From: Ramazzottius varieornatus
Lineage: Eukaryota > Tardigrada > Eutardigrada > Parachela > Ramazzottiidae
Length of the DNA stretch: 64,000 bases
Assembly: GCA_001949185.1 (NCBI GenBank)
Contig: BDGG01000001.1
Location: 3,675,324 to 3,739,323, forward strand
Reading direction: 5' to 3'
The notes under the pieces were generated by a model. The model had not been told where the DNA came from, searched no databases, and was given only the letters and a program-made list of their open reading frames with translations. Positions 10,053-21,982 of the stretch are shown piece after piece; within the stretch, counting starts at the first letter, position 1; each line of letters opens with the position of its first letter. Position numbers and translations under genes: made by a program.

Positions 10053-11462
10053 ATGGCTGACGGCGAAGCATCGACGGCGGCTGCACTGGTAAGTTGCAAG
10101 ATTGTTCCTAGGCTTAGATCAGCTTCCGGCCTTCCAAACTCGGAACTTCTTTATTCCATTCTTACAGGTTACAGGGGCCAACAAAGGTATTGGGTTCGAG
10201 ATTGTGCGCCAGCTGAGTGAACAGTATCCTGGAACGGTCTACCTTACGGGTAAAGGCATATTGTGCTATTATAAAATGATCTCTCATGTGTCCCACTTGA
10301 ACCTGTAAGAAATCAGTTAGCTAAATGGCAGATTCATTTCTTTGTTGCCGGTGCACCGGTTTCTCGTGGTCATGCATGCTTGTTGGATCTTTCCTGACGA
10401 CTGTATTTTCAGCACGAGACGAGAAACGCGGACAAGAAGCAACAAAGACTTTGCAGAATGAAGGTCGGAAGAACGTGCAGTTTCTGCGGATGGACGTCGG
10501 GGATAAGGAAAGTATCGAAGCGGCGCGCGACTTAATCAAGAAGACCCACGGTGGACTAGACATTTTGATAAATAATGCCGGCATTCTGGTTGTAAGTCTT
10601 ACTTGAAACCTCATAGAAGATGTGGCTCGCGGTTAGGAAATTGCTGATGCAGAAACGTGTTATCCAGACAGCAGGAGGAAGCTCATATCAACAGACACAG
10701 CATGCATCAGCCACCCAAGATGCTATTAGCGAAACTATCGCTACGAACTTCATCGGGTTGCTGGATGTTTGCCGAGTCATGTTCCCGATTCTTCGCCCGG
10801 GAGCTAGGTAAGAATATCTGACAATTTCCACATTATGCTTAAGAGTGACATTGCTTTACATTACAGAGTTGTGAATGTCTCGAGCAGTCTGGGCACTCTA
10901 CGCCGTTTAAAGAACCCGGAACTTATTCATAGACTCACTTCCGACTCGTTGACGGTCGAAGAGCTCGAGAAAATCATGGCTGATTACGTCAAGTAAATGC
11001 ATCTCAGATGGTAGTCCTCTGCTATTCGATGGTTTTGAAGTTCGGATGATTATTTAGGAACGGAACTGACGAGAAGCTAGGATACCCGACAGGCGGATAT
11101 GGTCCGTACGAAATGTCCAAGATCGGAGTCACAGCGCTCTCTCGTGTCCAGCAACGGGATTTCGACAAGGACCAATCCCGACCTGACATCGTGGTCAACG
11201 CGGTAAGGATATAAATCAAGGATATAACCGTCTGGGATGTATCTTGACCGTCCACGTACGTTTGGCTTTTCGATAGTGCACTCCTGGCTACGTGGCTACC
11301 GATATCAACAACCATTCCGGGCCTCGCACTGTGCAGCAAGGCGCCGACACGCCCGTCTACCTCGCCTTACTAAAGGGGAATAATATCCCAAAGGGACAGT
11401 ATCTCGTGGATCGGGAAGTACTCGATTGGGTGAAGAGCGAAGGGGAACTAAGTACCGTCTGA
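10053..11462 (+). CDS. Carbonyl-reductase-like short-chain dehydrogenase (CBR1 family)
   Basis: Seven exons: 10053-10088, 10168-10249, 10413-10591, 10668-10807, 10867-10992, 11058-11202 and 11277-11462. All have GT/AG introns in consistent phase. The protein starts MADGEAST and carries the NADP(H)-binding TGANKGIG motif, an ARDEKRGQ segment, the structural NNAG motif, VVNVSS around the catalytic Ser, and YEMSK matching the YxxxK catalytic pair, ending in SEGELSTV. Family knowledge: CBR1-type cytosolic enzymes reduce carbonyls of xenobiotics, quinones and lipids with NADPH. Exon 4 could instead start at 10653, adding five residues. It is convergent with the sterol-reductase-like gene, whose stop lies 185 bp downstream on the other strand. 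The exact substrate cannot be told. Confidence 0.9.
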
Positions 11463-11646
11463 AAAACGTCCAGCCGTCCTTGGAAGAGGTACAGTATTGT
11501 CGTGTCTTATGACCAATGGTTCATTTTGGCTTCCATGCGCCAGCAGCTCTGGAGATTTTATGGCAGACTTTATATATTCTCGTATACTGCACGTTCTTTG
11601 AGCCGGATAAGCTGTGTGATAAAACTAGAAGAATGTTCGTAACTGT

Positions 11647-13326
11647 TCAGAACACAAAAGGAAAAATACGATACGGAACTCTGGTTCGAAATTCCTTCCA
11701 AGCATCGCCATACTTCTTCGAGCACACTTCTTCGTCTCGAATCTCACGGTGAATAAGTAAAGCAAAGAAATACCCACAGTATATAAAAGGGTAGAAGCTA
11801 TCTAAGCCACACATCAAAGTCCACGACATGGCCAGCAGAAGATCTCCGAGGTAATTTGGATGCCTTACGAAAGACCACCACCCATCACAAAGAAGGTTTT
11901 TGCCCAGCACCGATGTCGGTATTGTCTTCCACGCTATACAACAGAGATCTGGCTATAGGCTATGCAGTTGGTAGATGATAATATCACTTGAACCGTCGAA
12001 AGTACCTTTAACACGAGGGTCATTGGGAGAATTTCGGAATAAGTTCTTCTGGAGATTGCTCTGTCGGAAGATGACATACCCGACGAGATGTAGTACGATA
12101 GAGATGAAAACGAGAAGCCACGGGACGTCAGGGCGAGCAGAGACCAGGTATAACGTCTGGCTCGAGTAGAAAAAGGGAACCCAGGCCATATCACCGAATA
12201 CCAGCATGAAACCGAAACCTTCCTCAATTATGTCCTTAGTCGACAAGAGCGCTGGCTGCAAAACCAGCGGTATGAATTAACTCGTACAGACGGTAAACAG
12301 GACCTGGAACTCCGAATGTCTTCTTACCTCGTTCCACAGAGCATCTCCAACGTACCAAGCGTGGAATGCTGTGAGGAGCACCAAAGGAAGCGAGCATGAG
12401 CCAGTCGTGTGGTACTCAAAGGCGACCATACTGAGCTCCAGCATAATCTGCAGGACGAAGACTTAGAAGGCTCGTTGTTTGAAGAGACAGAAGATGCTTC
12501 GTTACCCATCCAATCAGTCCCGGCCTCAGTTCGCAAAAGTACTTCCAGTCGAACTTCCCGGTGCGCGGATTCAGTTCTCTTCCCATGAAAAAGTCGTAAA
12601 TATGATTACCTGCGCTAAAAGCAAAGATCAAGCGTAAAAGTTAGAGAATTTTCGGGGACATTCAGGAAACTTACCTGACATTCCATGCTGCGCTAGCTCG
12701 TCAGTCCGTCGAAATAGTGCTCGAATATACAGGTAAACACTCAGCGCGAAACAAAGTCCGCAAGCTACAGACGCCATTGGCCAGATGATTTCAAACAGCC
12801 GATACAGTTGAAGTCCCAAGACGAACTGAGCAATAAGCGCGACACCCGCAGTCACCACAAACGCATGGAACCCTGAAAAGGAAGTCCGCGGTCAATAAAT
12901 GAGTCCTCCACCATAATATGATGAGATTTCTGCCGATTTCCCACCATTGCATCGGTACTTAAGGCGTTGTCCCGTGCTCAGTGGAAGCCCGACGATGTCT
13001 TTGCCTAGCGGCGACAAGTACAGAACAGCTTGGAAAAGAAACCAGCCCAGAAGGCACCATAGAGCAGTCCAGCAGTCGTCGAAGAAGCCATTCAGTCGTT
13101 CGAGTATGCCGGCGAAACCGTCCTCGTTGTACTGCAAAACGTCGAACACTGGTCACGAACCTGTCGTTCCTTCGCCCTTAACGGGCAATATGAACTATCC
13201 ACTTACGCAGATTCCGAACAGGATCATAACGTTGATGGCCAACGGCAACGCTAGCATTATACCTAGAACGCCCAAAGGACCTCCGAAAGCATACTCGAAG
13301 GCGCGTTTCTCCGCCTTGGGCTCCAT
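11647..13326 (-). CDS. Delta14-sterol reductase / lamin-B-receptor family membrane protein
   Basis: Seven exons on the minus strand: 13326-13207, 13131-12945, 12872-12675, 12609-12506, 12447-12328, 12255-12006 and 11933-11647. The start is [10 protein letters not shown]; an in-frame stop lies just upstream. The protein has the N-terminal FGGPLG motif of the TM7SF2/LBR/DHCR7 family, about eight to ten hydrophobic segments, a conserved [21 protein letters not shown] block and the C-terminal [15 protein letters not shown] signature. Family members are ER or inner-nuclear-membrane proteins; the enzymes reduce the C14 double bond of sterol intermediates with NADPH. There is no Tudor or basic N-terminal region, so it resembles the enzyme TM7SF2 or Erg24 more than full lamin-B receptor. 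Catalytic activity is not proven. It is transcribed away from the SLC35F gene. Confidence 0.88.
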
Positions 13327-14066
13327 TATGGTTGCGGCTTGTCCAGAAGTTTATCGGAAAGGGAGTAACCTGAAAACACGAGCGACACGGGTAGATCGAC
13401 GGTGCCGTCAGGTACAACCGTACAGGGAGCTAACAACCGGGAGTCACCAATAATACTACAGGCTGTTACACTACAGCAAGGGCTGAATCTTACCTCAGCG
13501 ATTCTTACTTCGGAAACAACTGATGACTATCTCTGCCGTGGATACGCTACCCAGCGTGGTCTTCGATCAAAGTGCAGAGTCCATCGGACGATGACAAGAC
13601 CAGAGATCTGATACACATACTTAATTAAACAATTTGAGACTTTGAAAACTTTTGACTGCTTGGTACAATCAACAATCAAACGAACCGGTTGGAGTGAGTG
13701 AGTCAGGTGCGGTTGATTTGTTGTGATTTGATTAGTTAGCGAAAGTAGCTTGAGCTACGGTCTTAATTGCGGTCTACACTACTTTCCACAACTTACAAGT
13801 TACAAAAGTTATTTCTTCGGATTTTCTTCCTCGACCTCTTCAATTAGCGACATTTTTACCTCTTCTGGTGCTACTGCGAGCTTGCGTAGCCTGGGACCGA
13901 AGCATATCGAGTCTCCGACATCACTTGTTTTTCGGGAGCTCGCGTCGCGCTCAGTTCTGACGGCTGTATGGTATCCTTATAGAGCGGATCTGACATCGGC
14001 ACGCTCCCACTTTCACCAGATGCTCATGACGCCTCGTGTGTAGCTGTGACTCGTAGGAGAGTCGAG
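13327..14066. promoter_or_regulatory. Bidirectional intergenic region
   Basis: This stretch separates the minus-strand sterol-reductase-like gene from the plus-strand SLC35F gene, so it should hold both promoters. Open frames here carry no recognisable domain. Confidence 0.35.
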
Positions 14067-15647
14067 ATGGAAGGGAACAACGATGGCCCAGTAAGAGTGG
14101 ATGGACGGTGGGACGGGTGTAAAGTGAAAATATCATCTGCCATCGAACGGTTACAAAGCCGGTGGGGATTGACGCGGATTGTCTATAAATTATTGCTGAA
14201 TATACTCTAAACATATCGTCAAAGGTTCTTCCTCTGTCAAGTCGCGGTTTCTTGTTGTAGATCGGTATGGATTCCGTTCTTACTTGGTCAGGTTTGTTCC
14301 ACGTTGCTGTGTGGGACAGCCGTTACTAGCACTTACCTCATGCAAAAGGGAGTAAACTGTCCCACAGGTACATCATATAAGCTTCGACACTCACAGCTCC
14401 GATTCTGACTGAATATTTTATTTGATTAGCACAGAGTTTCCTGAATTATCTCCTCATAGGAGTCGTCTACTCCATCGCGTTCGGCTACAAGTCTAATAAG
14501 AGCTACGGATTGTCCACCGCATTCCGAGAACGCTGGTGGAAGTACCTGATCCTAGCAGTGATCGATGTAGAAGGCAACTATCTGATGGTCAAGGCTTATC
14601 ATTACACCACCTTGACCAGTGTCCAACTGCTAGACTGCACGACTATCCCCGTTGTTCTCATCCTGTCCTGCGTCGTCCTCCAGTACAGATTCCGTGCTCT
14701 GCATTACATCGGTGTGATTCTTTGCGTCGCTGGAGCTGTCGCCATGGTCTTCGGCGACCTGTTCACCAAAAAGAGCGATGAAGAAGGTAAAGTGCCTCGT
14801 GTCACTTCCGGCTGTTTCGAGCCTTGACTAAACTTCGATTTTCGACTTTTAGGGGCCAATCGCCTAATGGGGGATTTGATGGTCTTGGGCGGATCTGTAT
14901 GCTACGGATTCTCGAACGTTGCAGAAGAGTATGTGGTCAAGACGTACTCCCGGCTGGAGTACCTTTCCTTGCTGGGCATATTCGGGAGTGTGGTCAACGG
15001 TATCCAGCTGTAAGTATTGACTCAAAGGAATCTTTGTCAATATATTCTTGACGATTAGTTACGAGCTCGTGTCTTCTTTGGGTAGAGTGGCACTTGAAAA
15101 GAATGAATTAGGAAATATCAACTGGATCGACTGGGAAATCAGTAAGGCCGAAGACCTTACTGCCGGTTAGGTCGCTGAGCTTTTTACCTTATTTCTTTTC
15201 TTCGAGGTTTATACTTTGTCCTGTTCGCGATGTTCCTCTTCGCATTGTACTCATTAGTACCGTACTTGATGAGAAAGGCCGGAGCCACAATATTCAACCT
15301 TTCCATTCTGTCTGCCGATTTCTACGCGCTGGTAGTTGGTCTCACGTTGTTCCGTTATGAGGTACGTCTTCTAAATTCCGAACCCGGAAATTATGACAAA
15401 CGTTTGGTTATGATACAGCGATGATGGGCAGTTTCTAAAGCGCCGTTGTCTGTTTCAGTTTCACTACATGTATTTCATCGGCTTCATCCTCGTCGTTTCC
15501 GGTCTCATAATATACTCTATCCAGTCACCGCGTATCCACTTATCCAACGAGGTAATGCTCGACCCGGCATCTAGCAGTATTCCAGAATGGAGTACAAAAG
15601 ATGTGGTGCTGGTGAAGTACCTCGAGCTGTACGATTCAAGAAAGTAA
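14067..15647 (+). CDS. SLC35F1/F2-like solute carrier (drug/metabolite transporter fold)
   Basis: Supported exons are 14261-14367, 14430-14786, 14853-15009, 15086-15141, 15207-15361 and 15459-15647. The first exon is uncertain; an ATG at 14067 (MEGNNDGPVRV) is a plausible start. The family blocks FLLGQVCSTLLCGTAVTS, RERWWKYLILAVIDVEGNYL, AYHYTTLTSVQLLDCTTIPV and ADFYALVVGL are present, spread over about ten hydrophobic helices. Length and the short C-terminal tail fit SLC35F1/F2 proteins, which are multi-pass transporters of incompletely known substrates. An AATAAA signal at 15991 follows the stop, placing the transcript end almost on top of the 3' end of the convergent NOMO gene. Confidence 0.88.
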
Positions 15648-15990
15648 AGCAGCAGAGTAGCAGCTTATTTTACCTCGGCAGCTTTGACTTTGAGTGTTAG
15701 CAGCTATGTGAAAATATTGTGATAAACTCTGTTCCGGCTTTTCCGCACCAAAGGCTTGTGATATCATTCATACCTTTATGGGCTTTTCTTGTTTCACTTT
15801 CATACTTCGTTTGTGTGACTGGCGATCGTAACTTCCGTTCCTGTACTCGTAAATTTCTTGTACATCGTTTTCAGGCTCGAATACCAGCTTCACCGGTCAC
15901 AGTTATAATATAACATACAAATACTGTATCCGTTACGAATCGACAGAACTAATGCACATTACCTACACCACCACGAGTAAAACATTTCAG

Positions 15991-15996
15991 AATAAA
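15991..15996 (+). terminator. Poly(A) signal AATAAA of the SLC35F-like gene
   Basis: A canonical AATAAA hexamer lies 344 bases past the stop codon, just before the converging NOMO stop on the other strand. Confidence 0.55.
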
Positions 15997-16018
15997 AACA
16001 AAAAGAGAGCACAGACTA

Positions 16019-16024
16019 ATTTAT
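16019..16024 (-). terminator. Minus-strand AATAAA overlapping the NOMO stop codon
   Basis: Read on the minus strand the coding end is GCCAAATAAATTAG. The TAA stop is embedded in an AATAAA hexamer, so the stop codon and the likely poly(A) signal overlap and the 3' UTR would be only about 15-30 bases. Confidence 0.5.
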
Positions 16025-19000
16025 TTGGCGACTGTTTTACGTTTCTTAACTCCGCCAGTTGGACCACCACTTAGGTAATCATCGAAAGAAGCTTCATTCG
16101 AAGAGGGCGTCGTCGCAGTCGAAGTAGAGCTCGCGGCTTTTCTTCGATCTTTCCCACCTGCATTCCTCCCCGCTATCTTGCCAGACAGTTGCTGTACAAT
16201 GTCCAGCACGGTGGGGCTGACTGTGTCTCGTTTGAAGTACAGCGCAGCCGCGACGAAGATGAGAGGAAGGACCCACATGGTGCCAGGGGTGATCTCGGGT
16301 TCCAGCTGACGTCTGGACGCCGAGAAGGGAAGAACGATGTGGCGGAATGTAACATTGGCTGTGATTGGAACGTCGGAGGGGGAATAGATAAAGTCCTTCT
16401 TGGAGAGGGTCGACTCAAGGCGAAGGAAGTACGCTCGATTGTCGAGCGGGACTGCGTTGAGGTAAAACATGGGGTTCACGGTGAAAGACACACACTGCTG
16501 AGCTTCGTCGGGTCGATCCGCCCGATACAGACACACCTATTGATATCACAGAAAGCTTAAAGCCATGCCTATCAGAATGCTGTGCTGTTTAGTGAGAAAC
16601 GAAGACACTTTCTACCTTCAAAGTTGGCAAAAATTCTTTGGTAGTTTCGATGCGTCCAGTAAACTCTGCTTCGTTAAAACCACGGAAAGCCAGGAAGGAA
16701 AGACCAACGACGTTGTCGGTGCCCATCTTGATGGTTCGGTTTGCCGGAGAGATCCACTGGATGTCGAAGCGGCCCAACTCACCAGACTTCGTTCGAACCT
16801 CGTAATCGCAACCCGCCTGCAAAACGCAGTTGGATAACTCAGTTGCTATTGAAGGAGGATTATTCGCTTGGTACCTTTAGGCCGGAAATTCTAAAGTGTC
16901 CGTCATTTCCAGTCACACATTCTTCCTGCATTTGAGGACACGGAGGCTTGCTGACAGCTTCCATGACGAGGCCGACTTCCGGGTCGCCGCCTAACGAGCT
17001 CACTTTCCCCAAGGCGCTGTAAGCTATCCGAATACCATTCCAGCTAACCTCCGCCGTCTGGCCTTGGGTCAGAGTGATCGACTTTGAGGATGGTTCGAAC
17101 TTGTACTCTTTGACCATTGGTCGCACCACATAGTCACCTGGCGCGAACGACACGAATGAGATGGTCCCCGAAGCGTCAGTCAAGTTACTCGTCCTATAAA
17201 GAAACAACAGTTGTCATTCAAGTCTAAAAAACTCGCAAGAATTTTCAACCTGGTTTTCCTTGACCAAAACCGCAAGTTACCTGACGCCAGCTGTGCTACT
17301 GATGGAAACCAGAACTCCAGGGATAGCTGCCCCATTGGCATCCAGAGTCTGGATTCGAATCTCGGAAAGCTTGACGGTCTTGAAGTTGTTGGTACCTTTC
17401 ACCCGATGGATCTGATATCCGCGCTTTTCGACGGCTATGTCTTTCAGGGACGACCGGGCAACGGGTCCAACACTATGAAACAGACAATTATGAATGTTTC
17501 GTACATCGCCTTTCCTTTGTCCGAACATAAATAACACTTTCTAGTACAAGTGACAAAGGCAAGCATTCAGTTACCTGTAGTTCCCACTGGAATCGGTTTT
17601 TCCACGTAGGACGTCGTCTTCCGTGGTAACTGTGACGTCTGCATCAGCAACAGGTGGCACGAGGCTACCGGTGATCAGTACTCCCTTGAAAGCCTCGAGT
17701 ACCAGCGTGTTCTTTTCGCAGTTGTCTGCAAAAGCACAAGCATGTTTTCGTGTGCGAGTTTTAGCAGCCTGAGCAACTTTGACCGACTACGGTTTCAGAG
17801 CAGCATAGGCCAATTTTGTAGGCGTTCAGTCAACATACCTGTAACTGAAAGCTCGGCTTGGATGGGCTTGAACAGCAGCGTCTCAGACGATGGATAAACA
17901 GTCAAGTCTTCATTAGCGGCGAAGTACTCGAGAAAGTTGTACTGGAAGAGTTCCGGAGTGATCTGTCTCGGAGAGCCGGAAGGACTAAGGATGGACGAGG
18001 AACCATCCGAGCTTTTCCTGTAAAGGCGCAAAATGAAGCGTCTAATCTAGAAAAATGTTCATAGGAAAATATTAGTATCGATAAACCATAGAACACCAAC
18101 TTGATTCGCAGTTTGAATGACATCTTATCATCATCCGTGTTGACAGAGATATTCGTCGAGTGCGCCACCGCTTGCATGCTCAGCTTCCCCGGGTTCTCCG
18201 TGTCAAACGTGTAGCTATCCTGTTCGAACTTGTGACAGGACCTCGGCTCGATGGTGTACTGCCCCGGCTTGGGCAGGCACAGCTCCGTGAACTTGCCCTT
18301 GATTGTCGCAGTCTCCGGCGATTCACTCTTCCCTTCCCCAGCCAACTTGTAACTGATCATCGTATCATGACTACTCCAGATCTCGAAGACGTACCCAGTC
18401 TGGATAAACCCAACAGTCACACTCGGCTTCGTCACTGTCAACTCAATCGTCTTCTGTACCATGTCCCAACAGGATCTCTTCGATTGCGAATCGACGATCT
18501 TGATAACATGCATACCCAGATCCACATTCGAGAACTTGAAAAACCCCACTGCTTTGTTCTCTAAACTCTCCTCGACTTTAACAAAATTCTCCCCACTTCC
18601 GGTCAGAATGGAAACTCGAAGGTCTTTTGGGCACACATTGATACACCTGATTTGTCCGGAAACTGTTCCGAGGACTTGTTCGAAAACCAAATCGGTGATT
18701 GGAAAGTCTTTCAGTTGGATGAGTTTCTCAGCGGGAGAAAAGACTAATTTCTGTTCTTTGCTATTCTGTGGCGCGTCAAAGATCGACACTTTGTGTTCAC
18801 CAGCTTCGAGCAGTATACAAAACTTTCCATCCCGTACTACCGTATCTCTGGACATACCCGTCTTGACATCCACAGCATCAAACGACACCATTCTGTTCAA
18901 CGGTCTCAACGTGGTGACGCTACCGCACACCATCATACTTCGTGCAACGACCGGAGGAATCACAGCTTCGGTTGGCGTAATCTTCGTGTACACTGTGGGG

Positions 19001-20621
19001 AAATCGTAATACTCTTTCTGGATCTCTACTTTGTACCACCCGGTGATGGTTTTGTCCAGTTGGAACTGGCCTTTCTTGTCTGTTTTGGTAGTGAGTGTAT
19101 TGTTGATGTAGACGTCAGCACTGGCAATACCTTGACCGTTCTTGGACGTCAGAACACTACCGTAAGCAGTGAAGCCTTTCACTTCGAACAGCTTCGCGAT
19201 CTCGACTGGTTCGTGGTTGACGGTGAACTCGTGGAAGGCTGGCTCAATGTCGTACTTTGTGCTACCTCCGGCGTATTCAGGGACGAGGGTGTAGCGGGAG
19301 GATGCCAAAGACCGGAAGGTAAATTTACCGGCGGAGTCGGACTTGACCGAACAAAGCAGCGTTCCGTATTGAAGGTTACCTACTTCCGCTTGATTTTCTT
19401 TCAGTTCCGGCTTCTCACACCCCCTGACATCCTGGAAAGAAACACTTCAAAATTTTAAAGCGTTTTCCACTAACTTCCGCTTCGGCTGAAGCGTTTCAGT
19501 CTAACCGAGAACTAAATGTTCTCATAGAACTGGTGTTTCAACCTGATTTCTACATTCAGGTGTTTTACCGATGGTTTTGCGGTCTTCGAGTAGAGGAGGA
19601 ACGAAACACCGCTGATGGGTTCTCCGCTGCTCTTGACGTTTCCGGTGAGAGAATATCCGTTAACCACCAGCGACTGGTCGGGAAGCTCCACATTCTCCTG
19701 TGCGACAACGACGGAGAGCTTGGGCTGGACCAGCTGGAACTGTGAGTGTGTCGCCTCCAGGGTGTATGTCCCTGGTAGCAGCCTCTTGATCTGAAACCTG
19801 GAAAAGACCACGAAAATAATTAGGGCGGAACTCAAGCTTGGTAATTGAGTTTATTAAGTACGAAATGTCATATAAAAATTTTATATTTAAGCCTACCTTC
19901 CACCACCTTCGCTCATGGTCGAAGCAACTTCCTTGCCTTTGCTGTCAGACAATTTAATGGCGACTCCAGCAGGACCTTCGGCACTACCCGCGCTCTGGAT
20001 CCGTCCTGAACACGAAAAGCCAGCGAACCGGAAATTCAAATTTTCTTGTTTCGAGCATGGATCGTTCTTTCCATCTACGTGCAGCATCAGCTGGTCCGGC
20101 TCTGCAGGAGCACGAACACATGTTCTTTATGGAAATTTGTTTGTTACAAGGTGGGAAAACAAGTTTTCGTTTGAGGATCACGAGCTTACCAAAGGATATT
20201 CCGCTGGGCGCGTGTACCGTCAAGATGAAGTCGCCTCGCTTGTCAAAAATCGGTACCTCGTAATTGCCATTGTTCGCGGAGCATCCAGTTTGATACTTCA
20301 GATTCCCATGTTTATCCAGTAGATGAACCTGCATTGAACAGACGGCATCTACATCAATCTAGTGAACCGAGTGAATTCCTATACCGCAACAGGCTCGCGG
20401 TCTCAGAGTTTTCAACTCCAATGCTGTCTCGCATTCCAGCTGGTACCAACGACGCCGTAGGACAGTCTTACCTCGATTTTGCTGTAGTCCAAAGAATACT
20501 CCGACTGGACAAAGCCTCCACAAATAACCGTATCTGAATCTTGCGCAGCACTAGGGTAGCCGGAAACGATGTATGCAAGTACGGCAACGAATGCAGAGAC
20601 ACGATCCAACTGGCTGTGCAT
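16021..20621 (-). CDS. NOMO: NOMO (nodal modulator), ER type I membrane protein
   Basis: A multi-exon minus-strand gene. It starts MHSQLDRVSAFVAVLAYIVSG, a good signal peptide, then CGGFVQSEYSLDYSKIEVRL, the conserved NOMO N-terminus. Next come YQTGCSANNGNYEVPI and a long series of beta-sandwich carboxypeptidase-regulatory-like or Ig-like repeats. The long open block 19308-17902 includes the repeats and the RCINVCPKDLRVSIL region. Further exons lie at about 17540-17277, 17207-16860, 16822-16589 and 16536-16021. The last exon encodes a C-terminal TM helix (MWVLPLIFVAAALYF) and a short tail ending KKRKTVAK. Family knowledge: NOMO forms the BOS complex with NCLN and TMEM147 at the Sec61 multipass translocon. 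Some internal exon edges are approximate. Confidence 0.9.
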
Positions 20622-21032
20622 TGCGAGCTCTGTAAAGCTCCCAGGCGGCGTCAACTCCACTCTCGTCTCTCCACAGTCCTACGAGCGCTCACCTGAAAGA
20701 GACAGCAACTATGGGATCCGGGAAGTTCGAGAAGAAAAAAAGGAGCAGGAGACAAAAGTAATGGACATGCACATAAAGCTGTGGAATTCAAGCCGCTATG
20801 TTCCGCACGAAGCAATCAACCAAAGTAAAATCAAGCGCACGCACTATGAGGAAAAACGATGTGACGTCACTGCAGATAAGACTGTGCATAGTATGACAAT
20901 AGTATGCTTCCAGCCAGTGGGCAGTAGAATTTTGGAGGTTCCTGAGATCTGAGCTCGAGTCTGCAAAGCATTGTGCTCCTGGCTAACTTATGTGTTGCAT
21001 TCCCGTTCTAGCCATCAAATGGGATCTGCAGA

Positions 21033-21191
21033 ATGGCGAACATGGCGGCTGGCAAGGAAAAGGGAAAAAGCTCGTATGCGGGAGACCACTGGTGCAAGAA
21101 GATGCTCATCCCTTCGGAGATTTATCTTCGGGCAAAGAACATGAGCAGGAAAACTGCGCGGATCCCTGCTCGTAAGTACCACTTCCGCTGA
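21033..21191 (+). CDS. Small basic ORF, 52 residues, unrecognised
   Basis: The frame opens MANMAAGKEKGKSSYAG and ends RKYHFR before a TGA. It is Lys/Arg-rich with no signal peptide or TM. A good GTAAGT donor at 21172 lies inside it, so it may be the first exon of a longer gene. On the opposite strand a frame at 21381-21106 contains a TM-like segment (FVFLGLAVMHIYIEMYLAF) and could alternatively be the coding strand. Neither is recognised; only one is likely real. Confidence 0.3.
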   Translation: MANMAAGKEKGKSSYAGDHWCKKMLIPSEIYLRAKNMSRKTARIPARKYHFR

Positions 21192-21982
21192 CATTATGCG
21201 TGGAAAGGAGATCGCTTTCTTCGTAATGCTTGATCTTCGTCTTTGGGTTGCGTTCCCCAGGTTGATGCCGGGAACGGAAAGCAAGGTACATTTCAATGTA
21301 AATATGCATTACAGCGAGGCCAAGAAAGACGAAGCGATACACGGGGGCGCCGGAGGACATTAGAAGTTCAATTATAAACACGGAGACAGTAAAGATTCCG
21401 TTTCATGAAAGACCGTTTCCATGAGTGCACCCATACAACACGCGTGTATTCAAGACTTCCGCATAACGGTCTGTAGTAACACTTCAGGATTAAATACTGT
21501 CTTTTGTGACCACACTCTTTATTCTACCTTCTTTTATGGTTCAGATACGCAAGGTGAATAAGAGCGTAATTCCCCATGACGAAAAAACAGTTTATGGTAG
21601 TGGTCGTGACTTGCAGGTGTAGGAAATCGTGCTTCATCAGCAGGTATATGGGGTTTGGTGCGTATTGAATACCAGTTTACGTAAAAGAAGGTGATGGTAT
21701 TTTGTTGTAGTAAACACCACCCATCGTTCGACGTGGACCTGACAATGGACCACTCGGAAGAGCTCCATTCAGCGACCGCAGTCATATCCATATGCTGCAA
21801 CGAACGCCGCTGCCAAGAATGCAGCTCGTCGAAAAGCCAGGTAGGTTGGTTTGTTATCGGATGACCGTAGTTTTCAGTATTCTCGCATGGCTCTTCGCGA
21901 CAAAACACTGCTACTTATTACATTAAAACACCGCTGCTGCTCGTTTAGCCGCGTGTTTGCTACGTTGTAAACCGTCACCACA

